Below, in pieces: positions 1-5,112 of a stretch of 5,112 bases of DNA. The translations under genes and the position numbers were made by a program. The stretch's first letter is position 1. Each line of letters opens with the position of its first letter. The notes under the pieces are model-generated. The model was not told the origin of the DNA and made no database searches. It worked only from the letters and a program-made list of their open reading frames with translations. The DNA comes from Planctomycetota bacterium (GTDB lineage: Bacteria; Planctomycetota; Planctomycetia; Gemmatales; Gemmataceae): assembly GCA_016200155.1 (NCBI GenBank), contig JACQFG010000300.1, forward strand, positions 1-5,112, read 5' to 3'.

Positions 1-1889
1 ACGAGGAAGCCGTCCGCGACGCTACCACCGGCGACGTCGTGCTCGTCCGCATTCGCCCATCGCGCAAACAGCATGAACGCGGGCCCAAGGGGGACATCGT
101 CAAGGTCCTCGAACGGGCCACCAGCCAGTTCGTCGGCACCTACTTCACGCGCGACGGCCTCTTCTACGTGCGCGTCGACGGGTCGGTCTTTTCGCACAGC
201 GTTCTCGTCGGCGATCCGAGCGCGAAGGGGGCCAAGCCCAATGACAAGGTCGTCGTCGAGATGGTGCGGTTTCCCACGGCCGACGAACGCGGCGAGGCCG
301 TCGTCACCGAGGTGCTCGGGCCGCATGGCAAGGTCGGCGTCGATATGCTCTCCGTCATCCGCGCCATGGGATTGCCGGACGCCTTTCCCGAGGACGTGCT
401 CGAAGAGGCCCGGCAAGTCGGCGCCCGCTTCAAGGAGGAGATCCCCGAAGGCCGCGAAGATTTCACCGACTGGCTGACCATCACGATCGACCCGATCGAC
501 GCCAAGGATTTCGATGACGCGATCTCGCTGACCATCGATCCCAAGAGCAAGCACTGGCTGCTCGGCGTTCACATCGCCGACGTGTCGCACTTCGCCCCGC
601 CCGGCAGTGCCCTCGATCGCGAGGCGCGCAAGCGCGGCACCAGCGTCTACCTGCCGCAGCGCGTCATCCCGATGTTTCCGGAGATCATCTCCAACAGCCT
701 GGCGAGCTTGCAGCAGGGCCGACTCCGTTTCGTGAAGAGCGCGATCATGGAGATGACGCCGACCGGCCAGAAGGTTGACGTGCGCCTCACCAACGCCGCC
801 ATCAAGGTAGGCCGGCGTTTCACGTACGAGGAAGTCTCGGCCATCATCGCACGGGCCGAGGACAAGCCGGCCGATCAGGAACCGCCCGACGTCAATCCGG
901 AGATCCTGGCGCTACTTCTCCGTGTGCGCGACCTGGCGGCGATCCTGCACAAGCGCCGCGTCAAGCGCGGCTCGCTCGAGCTGATGATGCCGGAGATCGC
1001 GCTGGAGTATGACGACCACGGCAAGGTCAGCGGGGCTCACTTCCGCAAGCACGATGTCAGCCACACGATGGTCGAGGAGTGCATGCTGGCGGCGAACGAG
1101 GCGGTCGCGGAGCATCTCGATCGCCGCGACATCTATTTCCTGCGCCGCGTTCATCCCGCGCCGGAGCCGACGAAGCTGCACAAGTTTGCGGAGTTCGCAC
1201 GCATTCTGGGTTACAAGATCACCAGCGTGACCGATCGCTTCACGCTGCAGCGCATCCTCAAGCAGTCGGCGGGCAAGCCGGAGATGCACGCGGTCCATTA
1301 CGCCTTGCTGCGCAGCCTGAAGCAGGCGACCTACAGCCCGGTGAAGGAAGATCACTATGCCCTGGCGAGCGAGAACTATTGCCATTTCACCTCGCCGATC
1401 CGGCGCTATCCGGACCTGCAGGTTCATCGATTGCTCGAACAGCTCTTCAAGCGCGGCCGGGCGAGCAGCAAGCTCGATGAGCTGATGGCGCTCGGCGAAC
1501 ATTGCAGCAAGACGGAGCGCCGCGCGGAGACGGCCGAGCGCGAGCTGGTCAAGCACAAGCTGCTTGTACACATGAACGAGCGGATCGGCACCGACCTGCC
1601 GGCGATCATCACCGGCGTCGCGGACTACGGCTTCTTCGCCCAGGCCGAGACGCTGCCGGTCGAGGGCCTGGTGCACATCAGCACGTTGCCGGACGACTAT
1701 TACTATTTCGAAGAGATGTCGCACAGCCTGATCGGGCAGCGCACGAAGCGCAAGTTCCGGCTCGGCGACAAGGTGGAGGTGACGGTGGTGCGCGTCGATC
1801 TGCAGCGGCGGCAGCTCGACCTTCGGCTCAAGGGCACCGGCCCGCGATTGCCGGACGTGAAACGGCGAAGGGGAAACGAATTCGTTTAG
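1..1889 (+). CDS. rnr: Ribonuclease R (RNase II/RNB family 3'-5' exoribonuclease), 5'-truncated by window edge
   Basis: RNase R degrades structured RNA from the 3' end in the cytoplasm and acts in mRNA turnover and rRNA/tmRNA quality control. The reading frame is already open at base 3, so the GTG at 39 is internal: upstream codons read EEAVRDATTGDV, a typical cold-shock-domain segment. About 628 residues are visible, against roughly 700-800 in the family, so the N-terminus and most of the first cold-shock domain lie outside. A second cold-shock-like region (GDIVKVLER, FVGTYF) comes first. The RNB domain spans about 460-1490 and holds TIDPIDAKDFDDA (from 483), with the four metal-binding aspartates at codons 489, 507, 513 and 516, the RGTSVYLP motif with the RNA-end tyrosine, and SPIRRYPDL. 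An S1 domain follows at about 1590-1842 (GVADYGFFA, VEGLVHIS). The tail is short and basic (VKRRRGNEFV), without the long lysine-rich extension of enterobacterial RNase R. The stop codon TAG at 1887-1889 lies inside a palindromic repeat. RNase R is preferred over RNase II because of the DARDFDD-like motif (here DAKDFDD) and RGTSVY. Confidence 0.95.
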   Translation, partial: EEAVRDATTGDVVLVRIRPSRKQHERGPKGDIVKVLERATSQFVGTYFTRDGLFYVRVDGSVFSHSVLVGDPSAKGAKPNDKVVVEMVRFPTADERGEAVVTEVLGPHGKVGVDMLSVIRAMGLPDAFPEDVLEEARQVGARFKEEIPEGREDFTDWLTITIDPIDAKDFDDAISLTIDPKSKHWLLGVHIADVSHFAPPGSALDREARKRGTSVYLPQRVIPMFPEIISNSLASLQQGRLRFVKSAIMEMTPTGQKVDVRLTNAAIKVGRRFTYEEVSAIIARAEDKPADQEPPDVNPEILALLLRVRDLAAILHKRRVKRGSLELMMPEIALEYDDHGKVSGAHFRKHDVSHTMVEECMLAANEAVAEHLDRRDIYFLRRVHPAPEPTKLHKFAEFARILGYKITSVTDRFTLQRILKQSAGKPEMHAVHYALLRSLKQATYSPVKEDHYALASENYCHFTSPIRRYPDLQVHRLLEQLFKRGRASSKLDELMALGEHCSKTERRAETAERELVKHKLLVHMNERIGTDLPAIITGVADYGFFAQAETLPVEGLVHISTLPDDYYYFEEMSHSLIGQRTKRKFRLGDKVEVTVVRVDLQRRQLDLRLKGTGPRLPDVKRRRGNEFV

Positions 1890-1922
1890 CGCCCGCGGGG
1901 CGCCATGCGGGCGCTAAACGAA
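1881..1922. repeat. Palindromic element, copy 1 (42 nt, between convergent genes)
   Basis: The arms at 1881-1896 (TTCGTTTAGCGCCCGC) and 1907-1922 (GCGGGCGCTAAACGAA) are a perfect 16-bp inverted repeat. The 10 nt between them (GGGGCGCCAT) continue the symmetry around GGCGCC, broken only by one G-A mismatch (1898/1905) and one G-T pair (1897/1906). The inner 32 nt (1886-1917) match the core of the palindrome at 5057-5088 at 26 of 32 positions, and the changes within the stem are paired. The element takes up nearly all the space between the two convergent stop codons and includes the rnr stop. It is best read as a member of a dispersed intergenic palindromic repeat family (REP-like in the broad sense). 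The family assignment is inference; the symmetry and the second copy are seen directly. Confidence 0.85.
1881..1922. terminator. Possible bidirectional transcription-ending hairpin
   Basis: A 16-bp GC-rich stem lies exactly between the 3' ends of rnr (+) and the thioredoxin gene (-), where a shared terminator would be expected. On neither strand is the stem followed by a clear run of T: GAGAAGCGAATT follows on the + strand, and TTCGTTTCCCC on the - strand. It is therefore not a canonical intrinsic terminator. It could still block RNA polymerase or 3' exonucleases. Confidence 0.4.
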
Positions 1923-1932
1923 GAGAAGCGAA

Positions 1933-3150
1933 TTACTTGCTGTCCTTCAGCAGCCTCGCCAGCATCCGCTCCAGGGCGGGGCCGCGAGCGCGGAACGACA
2001 CCACGCGGCCTTCGCGATCGACCAGCACCGGGTACGGAATAGCTTGCACCTTGTGCAGGTCGGCGAGCTTGCGGCTATCTTCGATATTGATGCACGGCCA
2101 GGGCATCTTGCGCCCTTCCATGAATTTGGTCAGTTTTTCTTCATCGCCCGGCCGATCGAGGCTGATGCCGATGATGTCGAAGCCCTTGCCGTGATATTTG
2201 GCGTAGGCCTTTTCCATGTTGGGCAGTTCGGCGATGCACGGTCCGCACCAGGTGGCCCAGAAATCGACGAGGACGACCTTGCCCTTCATCTTGGTGAGGT
2301 CGAAATCCTTGCCCGCGGTGGTCTTGCCGGTGATCTCGATCGGTTTGCCCAGTTTGTCGAGGCCCTTCAGGGCGTTCTCGAACTGGCGCGTGACGCCGGT
2401 CGCGATCTGCTGATTCTTGGCAGCGGAGAATTGCTTGATGGCTTCCTTGTAGAGGTCACGGGCGAGGTCGAGGTTTTCGAATTCCGCCTCCATGCCGAGC
2501 GACAGGGTGATCTGGAAGTCGCCGGCGTTGAGGTCGCCGTCCTTGTTGACGAGGTGCTTGTTGACGTCTTCGACGAGCTTCTTGCGCTGGGCCGGGCTGA
2601 GGTCGGCGAATTTGCTGATCGAGAATTTGAGTTCCGCCAGTTTGGCCTGGCCGGCATCGGGAGCGCCGATGACAAGGGCGAACTTGCCGGTCTGATTCGC
2701 GACAAAGGTGGTGGCGACGATGCGATAGGTGCCGGACTTGGCGGCCTTGTGAATGATGCGGGCGTTGAGGCCGCCGCCGCCGTCGTCGTCCTGTTCGAGG
2801 GTGTTGCCGTCGGCGTCTTCGAGGAAGAGATAGGGATCGAACTTGGCATCGTCGCCCGTGCCCTTGTGGTCGATGCGGTAGAGCTTGCCCGCTACGAGCT
2901 GCACCGTGAAGACCTTGTAGTGGAAACGGGTGAGCGCTTTCGGATCGTCAGCGGTGAACTCGGTGGTGTAGTCGAGCTTGCCGTCCTTGAGCTTCAGGTC
3001 GATGGTCTTGCCGGTGAACTTGCTGGCGGTGCTGGCCTTCTTTTTCTCTTCCTTTTTCACGTCATTGGCGCCGACGTCGATGCCGGCAACGAGCAGACAG
3101 GCGAGGACGGCAAACGCTGCCGATCGCCAGGGGTTGCGAAGATTGAACAT
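1933..3150 (-). CDS. Secreted PPC-like domain / TlpA-ResA-type thioredoxin fusion protein
   Basis: This is probably an exported thiol-disulfide oxidoreductase. The 405 residues start with a signal peptide (basic FNLRNPWR, hydrophobic 11-23, likely cleavage after about residue 28, VGA/ND) and a lysine-rich linker (32-44). A PPC-like beta-sandwich follows at about 45-162 (GKLYRIDHK, FDPYLFLED, DDDGGGGLNARIIHKAA, GTYRIVATT), then a charged, mainly helical linker (165-265). The thioredoxin domain at about 268-405 has VLVDFWATWCGPC with the redox pair C302/C305 and the expected cis-proline P372 in AIPYPVLVD. The mature protein has one further cysteine, C353. The CGPC site with a TlpA-like insert fits reductases acting in cytochrome c maturation or general periplasmic thiol reduction, but the true partner cannot be read from the sequence. 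The ATG at 3150 is chosen because GAGGAG stands 5 nt upstream and the signal peptide follows at once. It lies 35 bp downstream of the four-repeat gene and is probably co-transcribed with it. Confidence 0.9.
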   Translation of the reverse strand: MFNLRNPWRSAAFAVLACLLVAGIDVGANDVKKEEKKKASTASKFTGKTIDLKLKDGKLDYTTEFTADDPKALTRFHYKVFTVQLVAGKLYRIDHKGTGDDAKFDPYLFLEDADGNTLEQDDDGGGGLNARIIHKAAKSGTYRIVATTFVANQTGKFALVIGAPDAGQAKLAELKFSISKFADLSPAQRKKLVEDVNKHLVNKDGDLNAGDFQITLSLGMEAEFENLDLARDLYKEAIKQFSAAKNQQIATGVTRQFENALKGLDKLGKPIEITGKTTAGKDFDLTKMKGKVVLVDFWATWCGPCIAELPNMEKAYAKYHGKGFDIIGISLDRPGDEEKLTKFMEGRKMPWPCINIEDSRKLADLHKVQAIPYPVLVDREGRVVSFRARGPALERMLARLLKDSK

Positions 3151-3155
3151 AAGGA

Positions 3156-3161
3156 CTCCTC
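3156..3161 (-). promoter_or_regulatory. Ribosome binding site of the thioredoxin fusion gene
   Basis: The - strand reads GAGGAG, then 5 nt (TCCTT), then the ATG at 3150. This strong Shine-Dalgarno match fixes the start codon. It lies in the 35-bp gap after the stop of the upstream gene, so the downstream gene has its own initiation site within the proposed operon. Confidence 0.75.
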
Positions 3162-3185
3162 AAAAGGTGATGGAAACGAAGTTGT

Positions 3186-4925
3186 TCATTTGCCCGTGTT
3201 TTTGGCTTTCGTGCCTTCGAGCTGGACGGTAATTTCGAGCGTGAAACGCCCGACCTGATTCCTCGGCAACGTCGTGGCAATGATGCGGTAAGTACCCGTC
3301 GCGGTCGCGGTGTAGGTGATCCGCGCGTCGAGCTTGCCGCCGCTATCGTCGTCGGTGGCGAGGGGGGCGCCGGCGGGGCTTTCGAGCACCAAGTAGGGAT
3401 CGAACTCGGGGTTCTTGCCGGCATCGCGGTGGTCGAGGCGATAGGTCTTGCCTTTCTCGAGCTTGACCGTGAACAGCTTGTAATAATGGCTATAGTTGGT
3501 CGGATCGCTCTCCGTGAGGTCGCCGGTGTAGGTCGCGCTGCCGTCCTTGATGGTCAGTTCGATCGGCTTGCCCTGGAATCGGCTGCCGGCCTGGAGCGTT
3601 GACTTGCCGGTGACCTCCGCGATGGCAAGGTTGAACTTGCCGGCCCTTCGGTCGAAGCTGGTGACGATGATCTTGTACTCGCCCCCTTTAGCCGCCTTGT
3701 AGACGATGCGCGCATCGAGCGTGCTGAGGTCGGCGTCATCGTTGAACGCGACCTCCTCGCCGGCGGCGTTCTCCAGGCGAAGATAGGCGTCGAAGTCCTT
3801 GCTCTTGAGGTCGAACTGATAGGTGATGCCGGCCGCGAGTTCGATCGGCACGATCCGGCGCGGCGACTGCGTCAGTTTCGTGTCCTTGGGGTCGCCGGCC
3901 TTGAGTTCATCATTCTTGCTTTGAATCGGGATCAGCTTGGTCGGGCCATCCGCCTTCTTCTCTTCCTTCTTCTTGGGCGCGTCCTCTTTTTTCTTCTGGG
4001 CGTCAGAGCCTGAAGTGTAAGCGATGGAATTCACGTTCGCTAACGCTTCAGGCTCTGACCGGCTGCGTTCGAGGCGCGATTGCGGATCGACCTTTTTCTT
4101 CTCGGCCTCGGGAACAACCTCGAGGCTGAACTTGCCCGTCTCCTTGGCCTTGAGGCTGGTGGCGATGATGCGATAGTTGCCGGTGGCGGCGGCCTTGTGG
4201 ATGATGCGCGCGTTGAAGCCGCCGCCGGAATCGTCATCCTGGGCAAGAACGTTGCCGAGCGGATCTTCGAGGAAGAGAAAAGCATCGAAATCGTCGCTGC
4301 GATGATCGATGCGATAGGTCTTGCCTGCCTCAAACTTGACCGTGAGCACGCTGTAGTAGTGATCCCTGGTGACGGGGGACTTGTCGTTGAGTTCGCCGGC
4401 GACGCTCGCCTTGCCGTCCTTGAACTTCAGCTCCGTCGGCTTGGCGGCAAACATGCTCACCGTCGTGCCGGCGGGAGCTTCGACCACCGTGAGCGTGAAC
4501 TTGCCCGGCTTGCCGTCGAGGCAGGTCGCGATGATGCGATACTCGCCGGACTTCGTGATCGCATACACGATGCGCGAATCGAACGAGCCGGCCATGAAGT
4601 CGTCGTTGATCGCCAGCTCCTTGCCGGCCGAGTCTTCGAGCCGCAGCACGGCGTCGAAGTCGGTGCTCTTCAGGTCGATCTGATATTTCTTGCCCTCGCT
4701 CAGCTTGATCTTGTAGACCTTGCGCGGCGACTTGGTCAGGTCCTTGTGCGTGTCCCTTTCATCGTTTTCGGTGAGCTGATCGCTTTTGTTCAGGAGCTGC
4801 TTCGCGGGTTCCTTCTTCTTGTCGTCCGTCTTCGTGCCTTTCGCGGCGGCGAAAGGGCTCGACAGGAACATGCTGACGGTAAACAGGAGGCAGATTGCCA
4901 GGCAGCCGATGCGACGTTGGAACAT
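3186..4925 (-). CDS. Secreted protein with four PPC-like repeats (A-B-A-B) and an in-frame palindromic insert
   Basis: The function is not recognised. The 579 residues begin with a signal peptide (FQRR, hydrophobic 7-22, likely cleavage after AAA about residue 28) and a charged linker. Four beta-sandwich repeats resemble bacterial pre-peptidase C-terminal (PPC) domains: A1 about 42-148, B1 about 159-271, A2 about 329-436, B2 about 449-568. A repeats share LTxSPR, DLKSxDFDAxLRLE, a NDD motif, and DSRIVY or DARIVYKAA. B repeats share GKTYR(I/L)DHR, LFLED or LVLES, DDDSGG, and (G)NYRIIAT or (G)TYRIIAT. No protease, kinase or other catalytic domain is visible. PPC domains are known as secreted-protein modules, so a binding or structural role is plausible but inferred. 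Between B1 and A2 is a linker rich in K and E (273-327) that carries a foreign-looking stretch at 289-308 encoded by a palindrome. The mature part has a single cysteine (C135). The ATG at 4925 is supported by AAGGAG 7 nt upstream and by the signal peptide. It is the first gene of a probable two-gene operon. Confidence 0.88.
   Translation of the reverse strand: MFQRRIGCLAICLLFTVSMFLSSPFAAAKGTKTDDKKKEPAKQLLNKSDQLTENDERDTHKDLTKSPRKVYKIKLSEGKKYQIDLKSTDFDAVLRLEDSAGKELAINDDFMAGSFDSRIVYAITKSGEYRIIATCLDGKPGKFTLTVVEAPAGTTVSMFAAKPTELKFKDGKASVAGELNDKSPVTRDHYYSVLTVKFEAGKTYRIDHRSDDFDAFLFLEDPLGNVLAQDDDSGGGFNARIIHKAAATGNYRIIATSLKAKETGKFSLEVVPEAEKKKVDPQSRLERSRSEPEALANVNSIAYTSGSDAQKKKEDAPKKKEEKKADGPTKLIPIQSKNDELKAGDPKDTKLTQSPRRIVPIELAAGITYQFDLKSKDFDAYLRLENAAGEEVAFNDDADLSTLDARIVYKAAKGGEYKIIVTSFDRRAGKFNLAIAEVTGKSTLQAGSRFQGKPIELTIKDGSATYTGDLTESDPTNYSHYYKLFTVKLEKGKTYRLDHRDAGKNPEFDPYLVLESPAGAPLATDDDSGGKLDARITYTATATGTYRIIATTLPRNQVGRFTLEITVQLEGTKAKNTGK
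4002..4059 (-). repeat. Palindromic element inserted in frame within the coding sequence
   Basis: The arms GTCAGAGCCTGAAG (4002-4015) and CTTCAGGCTCTGAC (4046-4059) are a perfect 14-bp inverted repeat. The pairing continues inward: T-G wobble, G-C, T-A, one A-A mismatch, then AGCGA (4020-4024) with TCGCT (4037-4041), leaving a 12-nt loop. On the coding strand it encodes residues 289-308 (RSEPEALANVNSIAYTSGSD). This composition (S, A, N, L, P) differs from the surrounding Lys/Glu linker. The reading frame is kept on both sides. The placement in a flexible linker between two PPC-like repeats suggests an insertion tolerated by the protein. The symmetry is seen directly; the mobile origin is inferred. 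Confidence 0.75.
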
Positions 4926-4932
4926 GGCGCGA

Positions 4933-4938
4933 CTCCTT
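4933..4938 (-). promoter_or_regulatory. Ribosome binding site of the four-repeat gene
   Basis: The - strand reads AAGGAG, then 7 nt (TCGCGCC), then the ATG at 4925. The match and spacing are good and support this start over any internal one. Confidence 0.75.
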
Positions 4939-4978
4939 GGTGCGACACGCGGATTTTACGAGAGGGTCAGTAGGAAAT

Positions 4979-5007
4979 AATGTACGACGGGACGGAGCGG
5001 AACACAA
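4979..5007 (-). promoter_or_regulatory. Weak sigma70-like promoter candidate for the two-gene operon
   Basis: On the - strand TTGTGT (5007-5002) and TACATT (4984-4979) are separated by 17 nt. The -10 matches the TATAAT consensus at 4 of 6 positions, while the -35 shares only its first three bases. It would start transcription about 45-50 nt upstream of the ATG at 4925. This is the only AT-richer stretch between the operon and the large palindrome at 5033, so it is plausibly placed, but the match alone is weak. Confidence 0.25.
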
Positions 5008-5032
5008 TCAAGAAACAGCGAAATGAGTGATT

Positions 5033-5112
5033 TTCCGCCGTGTCGCCGCTTGCGGCTTAGCGTTCGCGTGGCGCCACGCGAACGCTAAGCCGCAAGCGGC
5101 GACACGGCGGAA
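5033..5112. repeat. Palindromic element, copy 2: perfect 80-nt palindrome at the window edge
   Basis: Bases 5033-5072 are the exact reverse complement of 5073-5112, with no spacer, centred on GGCGCC. The element is modular: an outer stem (TTCCGCCGTGTC at 5033-5044 with 5101-5112), a small side hairpin GCCGC-TT-GCGGC (5045-5056), the 32-nt core (5057-5088) and the mirror-image side hairpin GCCGC-AA-GCGGC (5089-5100). A single strand could fold as one 40-bp hairpin or as a cloverleaf with three short stems. The core is shared with 1886-1917. It lies upstream of the leftward operon. The symmetry may continue past the window: the next base would have to be A to pair with T5032. Confidence 0.85.

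Noticed and set aside
39..41. GTG as the true start codon of rnr
   Set aside because: The frame is open back to base 3 and encodes cold-shock-domain sequence that continues the family pattern. No Shine-Dalgarno sequence precedes the GTG.
912..1724. Long open frame on the - strand (270 codons) within rnr
   Set aside because: It lies wholly inside the RNB and S1 coding sequence, whose catalytic motifs fix the + strand frame. The antisense product is Arg/Leu/Ala rich and resembles nothing known.
1881..1922. Canonical rho-independent terminator
   Set aside because: There is no T-run after the stem on either strand, and the core recurs elsewhere as a repeat. It is kept only as a possible terminator at low confidence.
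3091..3108. Lipoprotein signal (VLAC, Cys 18) in the thioredoxin fusion
   Set aside because: The cysteine is in the middle of the hydrophobic segment and leucine at -2 does not fit the lipobox. A standard signal peptidase site near residue 28 fits better.
2044..3258. Long open frame on the + strand (404 codons) opposite the thioredoxin fusion gene
   Set aside because: It lies antisense to a gene with a clear signal peptide, domains and RBS. Its translation is low-complexity (V, G, E, L, A rich), as expected from the complement of GC-rich codons, and it has no recognisable motif.
4080..4973. Long open frame on the + strand (297 codons) opposite the four-repeat gene
   Set aside because: It is a mirror of the PPC-repeat coding sequence with biased composition and no motif of its own. 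It also runs across the start and RBS of the real gene.
1..5112. CRISPR array, tRNA, rRNA, insertion sequence or integrase
   Set aside because: There are no regularly spaced direct repeats, no recognisable tRNA or rRNA sequence, and no transposase or recombinase reading frame in the window. The palindromes occur singly and not as an array.

Overview
The window is G+C-rich bacterial DNA, roughly 60% G+C by eye. It carries the 3' part of a ribonuclease R gene on the + strand, facing two genes on the - strand that look like one operon. Those two encode secreted proteins built from PPC-like beta-sandwich domains, and one of them ends in a TlpA/ResA-type thioredoxin. Secreted proteins with lysine-rich linkers, PPC-like domains and a fused thioredoxin, together with dispersed GC-rich palindromes, suggest a planctomycete. 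That placement is an inference from style and is not proven by any single marker here.

Layout. Positions 1-1889 (+) hold rnr, open at the left edge; the cold-shock-like region, the RNB catalytic domain with all four metal-binding aspartates, and the S1 domain are visible. Positions 1881-1922 hold a palindromic element that contains the rnr stop codon and lies between the convergent genes. Positions 1933-3150 (-) hold a 405-residue exported PPC-like/thioredoxin fusion. Positions 3186-4925 (-) hold a 579-residue exported protein with four PPC-like repeats in an A-B-A-B order. Positions 4926-5032 are a short upstream region with one weak promoter candidate. Positions 5033-5112 are a perfect 80-nt palindrome ending exactly at the window edge.

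How the genes relate. The 579-residue gene is transcribed first and the thioredoxin fusion follows after 35 bp, each with a good Shine-Dalgarno sequence. The single PPC-like domain of the thioredoxin protein is closest to the B-type repeats of its upstream neighbour, so the pair appears to have arisen by domain duplication. They probably act together outside the cytoplasm, but their substrate is not visible.

The most unusual content is the set of palindromic elements. Two intergenic ones (1881-1922 and 5033-5112) share a 32-nt core in which the differences in the stem are compensatory, so the foldback structure appears to be conserved. A third palindrome (4002-4059) lies in frame inside the 579-residue gene, in a lysine-rich linker, and encodes about 20 foreign-looking residues. 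This resembles the in-frame palindromic elements known from Rickettsia genes. Together they suggest a small mobile or dispersed hairpin-repeat system in this genome; no transposase is in the window.
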